In this document: positions 1 through 9,818 of the stretch, in pieces | Layout: every line of letters starts with the position of its first letter | How positions within the stretch are numbered: the first letter of the stretch is position 1 | NCBI RefSeq assembly: GCF_000485595.1 | Contig: NW_014577153.1 | Span: 464,372-485,263, forward strand | Source: Priapulus caudatus | Taxonomy: Eukaryota; Priapulida; Priapulimorpha; Priapulimorphida; Priapulidae | Reading direction: 5' to 3' | DNA: 20,892 bases | The notes under the pieces: model-generated | Database searches by the model: none | What the model saw: only the letters and a program-made list of their open reading frames with translations | Told to the model about the DNA's origin: nothing | Program-made: the position numbers and the translations under genes

Positions 1-251
1 AGCGCGGCGACGCCTGCGACGAGGCGGAGCGCGGCACGCCCGGAGACATCGTTCCTGCGTGCATCGTGACGCCGGGCGAGAGCTGCGGCTGCGGCTTGCC
101 CTGGTTGCCGCCGCCGTCGACGTGCGGCGAGATGCGCGCGACGCCCTCTGGTAGCGAGCGCGGCGACGCCTGCGACGAGGCGGAGCGCGGCACGCCCGGA
201 GACATCGTTCCTGCGTGCATCGTGACGCCGGGCGAGAGCTGCGGCTGCGGC
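1..251. repeat. In-frame direct duplication, 95-bp copies 156 bp apart
   Basis: Bases 1-95 and 157-251 are identical over all 95 positions by eye. The offset is 156 bp, exactly 52 codons, so the duplication keeps the reading frame of the Gln-rich coding region and repeats the peptide QLSPGVTMHAGTMSPGVPRS. The repeat may extend left of the window. Perfect identity in coding DNA suggests a recent tandem duplication or an assembly duplication. Confidence 0.9.
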
Positions 252-1019
252 AGGCGGCCGTGCGCGGAGCCGGGCCGTGAGACGGCCTGCAGCTGCTGCT
301 GCTGCTGCTGCGCGAGCGTGTCGGCCGGGTACTGGCCTGGCTTCATGCCCGCCAGCCGCTGCTGCATCTCCTTTGCGGCCGCGGCGACGTGATGCTGGTG
401 ATGCTGCTGCTGCTGCTGCTGCTGCTCGGCGACGAGACGCTGGTGCTCGCGCTCCTGCTGAGCGGCCACCGACATCGTGTGACGGATCGGCGACGCGCAC
501 TCCTGCTTCTGCTGCGGAGGCTGCTGCGGTGTCGTCGGCTGCTGCTGCTGCTGCTGCCGCACGCCGCCCTCGACGCGCGAGCGATGGCTCTCCTCGAGCG
601 CCGCCTTCACCTTCGCCTCGGCCTCCTGCTGCGCGTGCAGCTGCTGCTCCAGCGCGCGTCGCTCAGCACCGCTCATCCGCCGCTTGCGCTCGTACGCTCC
701 CTTCATCGCCGCGTCGGCGTCCTTGCTCGGCTCCGTGCTGCGCGCGCGCTGCTGCGCCGCCACCGGCGACTTCTGCTCCTGCAGCGGCTCCATCTGGTGG
801 GGCATGCGGGGCGAGCGCGTGTCGACGCGCATCGCGATCGGCGGCTGACCGGTGAGGTACTGCGCGTGCGGGTACATGAATTGCGTGAGGAAGGGCGCCA
901 CGTCGGCCGGGTGCCGCATGAGCGGGTGCGGCGACAGCATCTGCTGGCGCATCATCGCCGTCGTCGCCTGGTCGGCCTGCGACGCGGGCACGCCGTGCGT
1001 CGGCGGGTTGTGAGAGTAA
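1..1019 (-). CDS. spen: Spen C-terminal Gln/Met/Pro-rich region, clean open frame off left edge
   Basis: About 339 codons are open without a stop, from 1019 to the window edge, and continue beyond it. The frame contains YSHNPPTHGVPASQ, then MMRQQMLSPHPLMRHPADVA, a Lys/Glu/Ala helix-like stretch around 590-720, three polyglutamine tracts (about 290-315, 405-426, 540-558) and two copies of QLSPGVTMHAGTMSPGVPRS. The reading is compositionally that of the disordered region shortly before the SPOC domain in Spen proteins; SPOC itself would lie to the left of position 1. Unlike the DNA just upstream, this stretch shows no frameshift over 1 kb. Upstream the frame meets a stop near 1055. Either an acceptor (tatag at 1081-1085) or a 1-nt indel near 1040 connects it to the rest of the exon. 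Polyglutamine on the minus strand produces the misleading poly-Leu and poly-Ala frames on the plus strand. Assignment to spen is by position, orientation and composition. Confidence 0.72.
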
Positions 1020-2308
1020 TCGCCGTCGTCGCCGTCGCCTCGGGCATACGGCTCCGCGACTCATCGCCTCATCTGCTTTCCTATAACTAAGACTAGAATC
1101 GCATGCTCGGCTTGCCTGGCGGCCGCTCTTGTCGCGCGACGACTGGCGATGTCTTGCGGCGGCAGTCTGCTCACCCGCCTCGCCCACTTATGGTTCTTGG
1201 CCGTCGGCCCCGCTGCTCGCCTCGGTCAGCCGCTTCTGCTGAATCGTGCTCGGCCGGTGTGTCACAGGCTTCCCTGTCGCATTGACAAGATTCACCCACT
1301 GCGCGTCGACGGCGTCCGCCGGCGCTTAGCACCATCGGCGTTTCCGAGCGAGCCGCGCCAGCTGCGCATAGTCGCTCGCTTGCCCGCTCACCGTACCCCG
1401 CCACACGACCGCCCGCCCACCGACTCAGTTTCACCGCCGCGGCTCGACTCACGCTCGACACGGCTTCGCGCGCGTACGCTTCTGCCTTCCCCCGCACCAC
1501 CTCTCTCCGACTCACCGCTGTCGACGTCGGACGACTCGTGCCTTTCAAGCCGGCGCACCGCTCGGCTATCACTTTCCTCTTCAGTCGCTCGGGCTCATTC
1601 GCGCCTGCCGCCCGCCTCCGCCCGCCGTTATCCCTGCCGTCGTCGCGCCTGCGCAGCTGCCCGCCTGCTTCTTGCCGCGCCTATGATTCTGCGTCCGCCA
1701 GCGCTTCGGCCCGAGCCCCGTTCTGGCTTTCTAGCGGGCCGCCGCTCGTGGGCTCACGGGGCTCAGGCTTATCGCTGTCGGCACTTCCGCTCTGCGATGC
1801 CCGCGTTGCCCTGCGATACTTGCCGCTGCGGCGCGCGCACTCATCCTCGACGACGGCGCCCCCACGCGCGCCGCGCCGCTTTCTCAGTAGCGTGCGGTCG
1901 CCCGGCGAAGCGAGCGCAGCGGCTCACGCAGCTTCCGCGATGCTGGCTCCGCCTCGCCTCTCGCTGCCCATTCGCCTCCTCGTACTTGGCGTTCTCGTCG
2001 CGCGCCGCCGGCGCCCCCTTGTAGCTGTTGCCTGCGCTGGCGGCTGGCGGCTTCGCGCGCAGCGGCGTAGCGGGCTTCTAGGCTACAGTGTGCCGCGCAG
2101 GAGCGGGTCTGCTGCACGCTGCCGCGCGCGCGCGAGTGCGGGCTGCGCTGCGCCGCGCGACGCTCCCTCCTCCGCTCTGTGTGCTTTTCTTCTCGTCGCT
2201 CACGCTGCGTTTGGAGCCTTACTCGCGCCACTTCAGCATCTAGATGCGGCGTCGCTCGTGGTAACTCGCCCCGCGACTGCCTCCTGTGACTGCAACCGAT
2301 CGCTAGCT
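1020..2308 (-). CDS. spen: Spen large disordered exon, 5' part, broken by many frameshifts
   Basis: The minus strand is GC-rich and codes in short windows that hop between frames. Readable pieces in gene order are: SKRSVSDEKKSTQSGGGSVA (about 2220-2160), NSYKGAPAARDENAKYEEAN (about 2030-1970), GAVVEDECARRSGKYRRATR leading into GSADSDKPEPREPTSGGPLE (about 1860-1720), HESSDVDSGESERGG (about 1535-1490), ASDYAQLARLARKRR (about 1380-1335) and DAQWVNLVNATGKPVTHRPS (about 1305-1245). Each is a plausible charged, disordered sequence; no single frame links them. The proposed acceptor is gttatgcag at 2309-2317. At least six indels are needed to join the pieces. The region follows the post-RRM4 exons in correct gene order. 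Missing residues cannot be called reliably, so no continuous protein is given. A further small intron near 1080-1190 is possible. Confidence 0.65.
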
Positions 2309-2609
2309 CTGCATAACGGATAGCAGAGAACGCAGTGCCTTTTTATGGCTATGAGAGAGAAGCGCTTTCTCGTTCGGAGATTTTCTGACTAATTACGAGA
2401 AATATACTGAAATTTATGCCAAAGAGTGCCCCGGCCAAAATCCGCGGGCTTGCATGCCAATGCTCATATATAACTAAAACTGAAAGCCTCAAATACCGCA
2501 GAGTCTGTCATAATTAAACAAATCGAAAGCCAACTCAACGAAACAGTAGAACATTTTAACGAATTAAGCACATTAAAACTCAACCTTCAATTAGTGCCTG
2601 TCAAAATAC
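2309..2609 (-). other. Intron between post-RRM4 exons
   Basis: A drop to AT-rich, non-coding sequence separates the GC-rich coding DNA on both sides. It begins on the minus strand with gtattttgac (donor, 2609) and ends with ttatgcag (acceptor, 2309). I see nothing else in it. Confidence 0.6.
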
Positions 2610-2873
2610 CTTCGTCTGCCCCTCAAACCTTAACCTATGCCGTCGCTCTAGCCAAATTCCTCCTGCGCGTAGTAGCTTCCTCAAACCGCCGTAGGTGCGC
2701 GTCTGCCTCGGCCCGCGCTGTTGTGAATGCTCTGAGTCCGATCTGCGTGGCCGCCAAGCTACCCACGGCCTCGCTCGCGCTGCTGTCACAGCCGCTGAAC
2801 GTGCTGAGCCGTCGCCGCGGGCCCCGTTCGTGCGCGTGCGTCGACGACGACGTGTCCGTTACTGCACGCCCTA
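2610..2873 (-). CDS. spen: Spen post-RRM4 linker exon (probable)
   Basis: The exon is bounded on the minus strand by a strong polypyrimidine acceptor (ctgttgtttgcttgcag, ending 2874) and a donor AAG/gtattt at 2609. Coding-like pieces include RRSDSEHSQQRGPRQTRTYG followed, after a frame change, by YYAQEEFG. Spen proteins have an Arg/Tyr/Glu-rich linker directly after RRM4, and this exon sits where that linker should be, one intron (363 bp) downstream of the RRM4 end. At least two indels break the frame. The exon ends are reasonably supported. The peptide is not conserved enough for assignment on its own, so the call depends on context. Confidence 0.55.
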
Positions 2874-3236
2874 CTGCAAGCAAACAACAGCACACGCAGC
2901 ATCTCAGTGAGCGGCGAGCGTTCACACGCATTCCTCGTTCGTTTGGCGCGAGACACGACTCTAAGTCAAAAGTAAGGCATTCACGAACCGGCAATACCTG
3001 TATAAGCTGTATTATTTTCGCGGCTTATTTCCTCGATCCCGCGAAAAAACAACACCGCAATCATTCTCATAACGAATGTAATACCGGATAATACATAACT
3101 CCATCCGACCGCGAAACTTGTCCAGTCAAGTCTGAATTAGTAAAATACGCGCTTATACACATGTTTTACGTGCCGCTCCGACACGCCGCACTGCTCCGCT
3201 GCCCATGAAAGCTGCGCGCGTCGTCGGAGTCCTCAC
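2874..3236 (-). other. Intron downstream of RRM4
   Basis: This is a 363-bp non-coding stretch. On the minus strand it starts gtgagg at 3236 and ends ttgcttgcag at 2874. No other feature is recognised. Confidence 0.6.
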
Positions 3237-3383
3237 CTCGTGCCGGTGTCGATGTTGTACGTCGCTTCGTCCGGCAGGCGTTTGCGTACTCGCGGCGCCT
3301 CACCTTTCGCGTTCGCCGCTGCCCCGAACGCTCCATCTTGTCGTAAGCAACGACCATCGCAGCTCTCGCTCGCCAAAGTCCAC
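3237..3383 (-). CDS. spen: Spen RRM4, last strand and following helix
   Basis: The exon opens with VDFGERE and, after one indel, continues AAMVVAYDKMERSGQ. This is the end of the fourth Spen RRM: the family pattern is K-hydrophobic-x-V-D-F-A-x-R-E-x-Q followed by a helix of the type AFYDKxEKSGQ. The preceding exon ends ...KRLK, so the splice restores RLK-VDF in phase 0. The exon ends with the donor CACGAG/gtgagg at 3236, and the acceptor is catcgccacaaag ending 3384. Further pieces are RVRKRLPDEATYNIDTGTR in another frame. One or two single-base indels are present, while the conserved residues are intact. The 77-bp intron to the upstream exon is among the shortest in the gene. Confidence 0.8.
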
Positions 3384-3460
3384 CTTTGTGGCGATGGATG
3401 AGAGAGCAGAGATCTTTTATCACTAGGACTTTCATGTGACGGCACTGCCCGCTAGCACAC

Positions 3461-3680
3461 TTTGAGTCTCTTGCGATCGCCGTCTATGTCGCGCTCTCCG
3501 TCTTGCGACCTTCCTCTGCTGGTGCATCGTGCTCTGGAAACCGATGTTTTTCCTTCGGATGCTCCCTGCTCGCGGATTGCGCGTGTCGCATTGCGTACAG
3601 ACGCGAGCCCATAAAGTACACGCGCTCTGACAACGGGGTGTGGCCGATGAAACAACGGGAGCGTGCCGACGCTCTAGTGC
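3461..3680 (-). CDS. spen: Spen RRM4, main body
   Basis: The acceptor gtgtgtgtgcag ends at 3681 and the donor CTCAAA/gtgtgc is at 3460. The readable pieces are LSERVYFMGSRLYAMRH and AGSIRRKNIGF, then ERDIDGDRKRLK at the exon end. These correspond in order to the RRM4 features of Spen: helix 1 (VSExFLxxxFxRFG), strand 2 (VxIDRxxG) and the strand-5 lead-in (RGxxIxGRKLKVDF), whose VDF is supplied by the next exon. Three frames are used, so several indels are present. The first strand of RRM4 (family pattern GFGKSxPTxCVWLDG) is not clearly seen here or upstream. It may be the garbled start of this exon, the end of the previous one, or a lost micro-exon. Confidence 0.68.
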
Positions 3681-3855
3681 CTGCACACACACGCCAGTAG
3701 CCACGTAAGGTTTGAAGTCAGCATTCAGTCAAGCTCTCTAACAAATGCACGAACACACGCACAACTACACACAAAAAGAAAAAGCTGCATCATAGGCGAG
3801 CCTAAGACCTATTACGCTCAATGCATGTAGCATATCACTACTGCCGCCCACTGGT

Positions 3856-3910
3856 CATCAATCAAATCCATCAATTCAATCAATCAATCTATCAATTAAT
3901 CAATCAATAT
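3856..3910. repeat. AATC tetranucleotide tract
   Basis: Imperfect repeats of atca/aatc (for example caatcaatcaatctatcaat) fill about 55 bp inside the intron. Confidence 0.8.
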
Positions 3911-6093
3911 CCCGATAAGTAGCGCTATAGATGCACGCACACGCCCAGTTGCCAGTGCGTTGTAGAACGTCGCTTTACGGCTCTCTGTGCAAAACCATGC
4001 AGATAGTAGCAGAGTAGTAAAGCAGTGCCACACTCCCAAGCTTCGCCATCGAAACCACTCCCGGTTGCTCGCAACTTTCTTCCGCCATCAACCAACTACC
4101 TCCTTCTCTCCCTTGCCTCTCCGTCCTCCCCCTCCCTCCTAGCTCGCCAGCACGCGAGCTTTCCCCATGAGTTCGTTTGTCAAGCGCCCAATCGTGCCCG
4201 GACTCCCCCGCCCGCCTTCGCACGTGTGTCGACGGCGCGATGCCTGTGCCTGCGCGCGTGCGCTCGAGAGTGCAACAGAAGGCTTGTCCATCTAGCGACA
4301 ATCCCATGCCTGCCTTACCTATGCAGCGACTGCCGGCCAACATCGCCGCCCTTCATGTCAGACACGCCAGCTGGCCTCGTTCACCGCTTCCATAGAACAC
4401 TAGCCCTTGCCGTCAGTCCCTGAGCACGGCGACATCGGCCACGGCGCCGCCCGCTACTGGGCAACTTCCGCCGCCTACATAGCGTCGCGAACACCGTTTC
4501 TAAGATCCCATCCCATCCCAAACACAGTTACCCGGCGGCGATCTCTGCAAACCCGCACCTGCAACGACAACAACCACAGTCAGCTGCAGTGCCCATCCAC
4601 AATAAAATCCCACACGGAGCCGCCTATAGCATTGGCTCATTCACGCGCGACGCACGCGGAGAAGGCGCTGGGAGGCCGGGAGCGAGCAGCGTTGGCGCGT
4701 GCAGCAAGGGCAGAATGCTTCAGGGGCCTGGCGATTTCCACAGCAGCAGGGCCCTATTCGCATTACGCGATCCCATTCATAACTTACTTTCATAATTAGT
4801 CAATTTACCATCATAACAAGAATCAGAATCGCTTGCCTATTATTTTTTTAATTCTACCATTAGTTGGCGTAGAGAAAATCAAATTGGTTGTGTTGAAGAA
4901 CAAACGAACGCAAACTGCTAGTTAGCCATTTCCAGCATCCACACGCTGATTGACACCGCCTTGGCCAAATTTAGCACGTCATCGATGCCCGCCCTGCATC
5001 TGCCAATATGAACAAAAAATCTTTATGCCAAATTGGATTGCCTCTTGGCATTACACGCTCCCTCATGGGAGGAAGCGCTTCGAGCCGTGCTCACAAATAA
5101 CAACCTTCCTACACCTTGAAGAGTCATTTCACGCACTTTTTCCTTCCCCTATTTGCTAGTTTTTAGATCAAAGACTTCCAGCTCAGCCTATACGAGCCGT
5201 TTTCGGCTGGTCCCGTGCCGGCGGTCAGGTGATGGGAATCGCCCGAATGTAACAGGAGGAGGAGCGAGGATGAGGATGAGGCATTGAGAGGCATGACGCA
5301 TGAGGAGATGCAGGATGAGGAGGATGAAGCATGCAGGAGAAGATTGCGCCACCCTGTTATGAACCAGTGTGAGAGAGACGACAGCCCAGCAGTGAGCACA
5401 TCCGACAATCACATAGGTAGAGTATTACAAAGCGCGTCAACTGCAAGCCGACTTAAAAAAGCGAAGCCCTGCTTAGATAGGAAGCGTGTGTCCTACAAGC
5501 CTGCGGAGTGTCCGGACAGGCCGGAGCCGTCCGTTGCGCCGCCGCCACCTATCGCAGTGCCATCTCAGACAGAGAGATAGCAGAGCAAGCGAGAAGTCCC
5601 TCACCAAATGCCCCTGTAATAGCAATTTATATCCCAAATACTAATGCGATCGTTGCCACCCTTACATCTACTGTCACGTATCCAACCAGCCACAGAAATC
5701 ACGCGAAGCCTAGTATGCTATCGTATTCAATTATACGCCCAAGCATCAATTTCCTGATCAAATCCGTTACTTCCGATATATGTTATCTTCTACGTGAAGG
5801 CCCATTCAAACTGTACACCCAGATCAACTAATTCTTTCTCCATAAGTTATCTCATCCTCTTTATTCTTCTCTCGCGTCGCTCTTTCACCCTAGCCCTCAC
5901 ACTCATACTCTGCACTCCTCTCGCCGTCTACAGTCCTCACGTCAAACAACACCACACCTCTATCACCCTTCCCCCATCTCTCTCCTCACTGCGAACTTCC
6001 CTCGCTCTACTCCAACACAACACATTTCTGGAGACAGGCTTGCAGCCGCCCAAGACGCATCGACCTCGTCTCACGTTAGCGTTAGCTGCCGCT

Positions 6094-6125
<32 letters not shown>
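6094..6125. repeat. CA dinucleotide microsatellite
   Basis: An uninterrupted (CA) run of about 16 units lies in the intron. The Val/Cys and Thr/His frames crossing it are artefacts of the repeat. Confidence 0.97.
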
Positions 6126-6128
<3 letters not shown>

Positions 6129-6499
6129 GATACCTTACACCTGTAACCCAGCAAGCGCGCGCCCGCGCTGAACGTTCGACCGACCCACGGTGCCCTCGCC
6201 CACAATTCTTCCATGCTCAGTGCTAGGGCATGCTTGCAGCGCACAATACACGTGATAAGGCCGAGAGGGGCGAAGACGGAGAGGACGCACACGACTACAA
6301 ACAGCAAGCACAGCAGCTCACACCTCCACAGCAACATCCCGTCACAGATACTCCGCCGAAGGTGAAGGCTTGCATACGACGCTCGACAAAGACTGAACCC
6401 ACCACGGCTCGCAAACGTCGCCCGCACTGAAACCACGGTCTGAAACCCGAAACCCACGGGGACAACATGCAACGAATGCGGCACTCGCCGCTGCCAAGC

Positions 6500-6830
6500 T
6501 CCTACTGCCGCTACTGCCTCTAGCTGTTGCTGCCAACTGTCACTGCCTGCTGCTGCTTGCTGCTACTGCCTACCTGCACTGTTCACTGCTTCTACGCTGC
6601 CTACTGTTACTCCTCTACGTTGCTTCTGCCTGCCTGCCCTGCTGCCGTGCTGCTACATTACTGCCTGCTACTCCCTATCGTACTATTACTCTGCCGCTGC
6701 TGCTGCTGCTCTGCTACTTCTACTATAGTACTATGCCCTGCTGCCTACTAACGTCACTGCTGTATTGTGCTGCTGCCTGCCTGCTGCCTGCCTGACTGCT
6801 GCGTTTACAGCAATGGTTCACACCGCGCTC
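6500..6830. repeat. CTG/CTGCC-rich pyrimidine tract
   Basis: Degenerate short motifs such as ctgctgct, ctgcctgc and ctactgc repeat over about 330 bp. It is intronic, with no reading frame of interest and no clean unit length. Confidence 0.7.
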
Positions 6831-7761
6831 CAACTCTGCCTGCCAACCACTCTCATATCTCGTCTCCTCTAGTAGACTATCCGCACAATACTGCACCCTG
6901 CTCACTCCATGCTTAACAGATATAACATGCCGCCTGCCCTACCTCCACGAACAAATTGTGGCGACGGATGAGACTAGCAACATAAGCGACAGCTAGCTAA
7001 CGCAAGGGCAACCCCGAAACATTAACCGGCGACACAATCGCGTTCGCCGCAACTACAACACGGACCCGATTCAGAGCACGATATCAATTAGCGCGTAACT
7101 AGCCAGTCGACAGCCTAACAGCTCTGGCGTATATCGCGGGGACAGTACGCGGGAGGCGACGATAGCAAGTAAACACGGAACGCGGCTATCTCGACATGAA
7201 TTAGCTCGAAGCAGAACGGCAAGTTGTGACATGGAGAACATCTCAACAGGCGCACACGTTGGCATGCCACACATGATGGGCGCCAAGAGGGCAGTGCAGT
7301 GTTGCTTGGAACGATGAAGACGCAAGGGTACAAGTGCCTGCCAGCCAGTCCAAGCCGCGTCTGTGATGCTAGCGGATAAGCGAGTGATGCAGCGGCGACC
7401 CACACAGTATGAGACACTGACACTAAACATCCCAGGAAAGACGCAGGAGAGAAGGCGCAATAGGCCACCACATTCACTACTATGCATCAAACACCCTCAG
7501 GAAGTGAGCGAATGAGCGAGTGAGAGAGTGAAGCAACAGCACGGAGACGACTACCAGGCAGCACTCAAAAGAGAGCAAGCAATCGGCGTAGCAATCGACG
7601 AGCAAAAGAGCAGCGAGATGGAGAGCGTTACGAGGTAAGGCGAGGCGCCGGCAGGAGGTAGCTCATGAGCGGCCGTTGCGCGCGTTGTAACACGTACCTT
7701 CGCTGCGCGCGTCCAAGCGTCGCCGCGTCGTCGCTGCTGTGCGCCGCTTCGACACACTCAC

Positions 7762-7896
7762 CTTCACACGGTTAGCCGCGAGGTGCTCACCGTCGAGGCT
7801 GCGTAATCGCGCGTGACGACGCTCGTGATATTTCAGAGTACTGCAGAACCGCATACACCGTCGCCAGCCGCCCTAGCTTCTTAATGCTCGATAATC
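7762..7896 (-). CDS. spen: Spen RRM3, second half
   Basis: The acceptor gcatcgtag ends at 7897. The pieces are IKKLGRLATVYAVLQYSEIS and then, in another frame, RSLDGEHLAANRVK. In Spen RRM3 this is strand 2 (DIDIKKxG), RNP1 (xYAFLQYSDIxSV) and helix 2 to strand 4 (AxxxLDGEHLGxNRxKLGFG). The match is strong in order and spacing. The donor is NRVK/gtgagt at 7761; an alternative is the second donor gtacgt at 7697, which would extend the exon to 7698. Two or three single-base indels lie between IKK and RSLDG. The previous exon ends GEII, giving GEII-D(I)E-(I)KK across the 305-bp intron. Conserved residues being intact despite lost frame argues for sequence error rather than decay. Confidence 0.85.
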
Positions 7897-8201
7897 CTAC
7901 GATGCACGCAAGCAAAGGAGGCGAGTGTCAATGATAGCCCGCCACCACAATCCTCTCGAATTCCATTTATTACATTCTATACATTCCTAACATATTAACA
8001 TATCATATTTAATCTCGACAACAACACGTGGCCACTAAGCGATCCCTTACATGCCAGGATATTGTCCCGCCTCCGACCCCTGTCTGCGCTGCTAGGTAAA
8101 GACAACCAGCAGGCTGTCGCCGCTCGATCAACCTCCACGAATACGACGGCCGCGCCGAAATAAACACCTTGAAGTCGCTCCGCTACGAGGGCGCCACTCA
8201 C
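7897..8201 (-). other. Intron within RRM3
   Basis: This is a 305-bp AT-rich, non-coding stretch. The donor is gtgagt at 8201 and the acceptor gcatcgtag ends at 7897 (minus strand). Nothing else is seen. Confidence 0.7.
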
Positions 8202-8445
8202 AATGATTTCGCCGAACGTGTCAAAGTGCCTTCTTAAGATCAGTTGGCGGTTGATGTCCTTCTCGAGTCGTCGCCGACGAAGAGGCGGCGCGTTCGCCTT
8301 CGCGTGGTACTCGTCGCAGTCCGCCTCAAGGGGCGAAACTCGTTGTCCTCAACATCGCAGCAGTGTAGAGCGGACACGTTCGATCTTGCAGCCTAGAAAC
8401 GCTTGTTCTGCCGAGATCTCCAGTCGCTTGTATACATTCCTCAGC
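8202..8445 (-). CDS. spen: Spen RRM2 end and RRM3 start
   Basis: The acceptor tgtgttctcgcag ends at 8446 and the donor ATCATT/gtgagt is at 8201. Pieces in order are LEISAEQAFLGCKIE (RRM2 helix 2 and last strand), VSALHCCDVEDNEFRP (Spen inter-RRM linker, family pattern DxNEFRPLExxxDEYHxKATRTLF), EADCDEYHAKA, the RNP2-like LFVGD, and EKDINRQLILRRHFDTFGEI (RRM3 helix 1). The linker sequence is diagnostic of Spen. Frame is lost at three places: one C short after FRP, one extra A after AKA, and two extra bases before LEKD. Otherwise the peptide is highly Spen-like. The exon sits in correct order between 9819 and 7896. Confidence 0.9.
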
Positions 8446-8459
8446 CTGCGAGAACACAG

Positions 8460-8640
8460 TTCAGGGAGAGTTAGGGAGAGTCCGACGAAGAGTGAGCCGA
8501 TGAGGAGGAGAGAGTTGAGCGGAGAGAGAGGGAGATGAAGGAGAGAGCAGGAGAGAAGGAGAGAGAGAGGGAGCAGCCTGGGAGAGCGAGGTCATGAGAG
8601 GTGAGCGCGCGACGGAGAGTGACTGAGCGAGAGGCAGGGG
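8460..8640. repeat. GA-rich purine tract
   Basis: Repeated gagag/ggaga motifs on the plus strand give a pyrimidine-rich minus strand directly upstream of the acceptor at 8446. Part of it may serve as the polypyrimidine tract of that exon. Confidence 0.75.
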
Positions 8641-8825
8641 TCAGGGCGAGTGAGGAGGAGCGATGCGGAGGTCAGGCTAGCAGCGGCGAGAAATCAGGGA
8701 GTAGTGATGATAAGTTCAACGAAAGTGACGTGAGCCGATCTAGTGGGATAGGTGACGAGTTCAGGGAAAGTGAGGGAGCAGCGTGAGGACGCAGTGAGGT
8801 TCGAGACTCCGCTCCCCGGAGATGG

Positions 8826-8940
8826 CAGCCAATCACCGCCTCCCCGCAGGTGCAGCCAATGACCACGCCCCGCAGGGCCAGCCAATCACCGCTCCCGCGA
8901 GCTTGGCCAGCCAATCCACCGCTCCCCGCGGAGGTGGCGC
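8826..8940. promoter_or_regulatory. Four CCAAT boxes in a degenerate 26-29 bp tandem repeat
   Basis: AGCCAAT starts near 8827, 8854, 8880 and 8909, with CCAAT cores at 8829, 8856, 8882 and 8911. Each is followed by a GC-box-like stretch (ccgcctccccgc, ccacgccccgc, ccgctcccgcg, ccgctccccgcg). CCAAT plus GC boxes are the classical binding sites of NF-Y and Sp/KLF factors. Here they could form an intragenic promoter or enhancer, or be a chance minisatellite. The repeat is seen directly; function is inferred and unproven. Confidence 0.45.
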
Positions 8941-9818
8941 ACGCCAATTTCACGCCCACTGCTGATGCTCGTGCGGTATAGCTCAGCTACGAATTCGAGT
9001 CACCCCACACACAAAGCTTCTACAACACGCGTACAATATATTATTGATGGGCCGTATATACTAAATATATATTATTACGGCGTGTGACTAAGACATAAAA
9101 CAGCGGATAGTGTACAAATAGCAGCAGAAAACTAATAGACTTAAAAGGACAGTATGCCTCTAGGGATTTTACTGCCATACAACTGTACTTACTGTTATAA
9201 CAAATGTCTATATGCCACACTGTATTTCTTCACAGAATACTTAAAATTTAATTGATTTACACATCAACGCTACGCAAATTGGCGCGCCATGACACCCGCG
9301 ACCGCTGCTGCCACCCTGAAAAAGTTGCGTATTTGATTTTATTTTGCCAGGCTAAATGACCCGAGTGGCTAATCACAAAAGTGCACAATTATATTTATAC
9401 CTTAAATGCTATTTTATAACCGAACGATAATCAATTTTTTAGGGCCAAATTTAATCCATATTAATAACTGAAACTATATGTCGTTTATACAGGAAGATTT
9501 ACAATCCTTTTGCTTTTTAATACATGAATTAAAAAGGGGAAATACCCTCGCGTCTGTAGCCCTTGGCTGGAAATGTTGTTGTTTTGCGCAATCGTCTCAG
9601 ATCGTGCGCGTTTGGAGTGGCGCCACCCGTCGTTGTAATCAAACTGTAGTCGTTTACGTTTTAAAACATTTTTTAAAAATATTTCTAATTCGTGATTGAA
9701 CCATGAAACTTTTTATTGTAGCCGCAATAATAAACCATAAATTAGCTGAAAATAACCCTAGAACCTAAGAGGGCTCACTGCTTCCTTTAATCACCATCGG
9801 CAGCAGCAGCATACTTAC

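Larger units (their letters stand above)
3681..7761 (-). other. Large intron (about 4.1 kb) between RRM3 and RRM4 exons
   Basis: This is mostly unique, mid-GC non-coding DNA with no gene on either strand that I can support. It contains an AATC-type tetranucleotide tract (3856-3910), a pyrimidine-rich stretch (5830-6010), a CA microsatellite (6094-6125) and a CTG/CTGCC-rich pyrimidine tract (6500-6830). An alternative end of the RRM3 exon at 7698 would shorten it by 64 bp. Open frames here of up to about 140 codons lack family motifs or splice support. Confidence 0.6.
8446..9818 (-). other. Intron within RRM2 (about 1.4 kb)
   Basis: The donor is gtaagt at 9818 and the acceptor ttctcgcag ends at 8446 (minus strand). 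It contains a purine-rich GA tract (8460-8640), a CCAAT-box cluster (8826-8940) and an AT-rich stretch (9000-9480). No second gene is supported. Confidence 0.75.

Noticed and set aside
389-1090. Plus-strand Leu-rich frame of 233 codons, and poly-Ala frame at 277-855
   Set aside because: CTG/GCT repeats opposite polyglutamine codons give Leu and Ala runs. The minus-strand frame is longer and is biased like a real Gln-rich protein.
6071-6484. Minus-strand frame containing VGFGFQ, considered as the missing start of RRM4 (GFGKS)
   Set aside because: Only GFG is shared; the following residues lack PTxCVWLDG and the frame runs into the CA microsatellite.
9478-9699. Plus-strand frame of 73 codons, MSFIQEDLQSFCF start
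   Set aside because: AT-rich intron sequence with no relatives that I recognise and no splice or promoter support.
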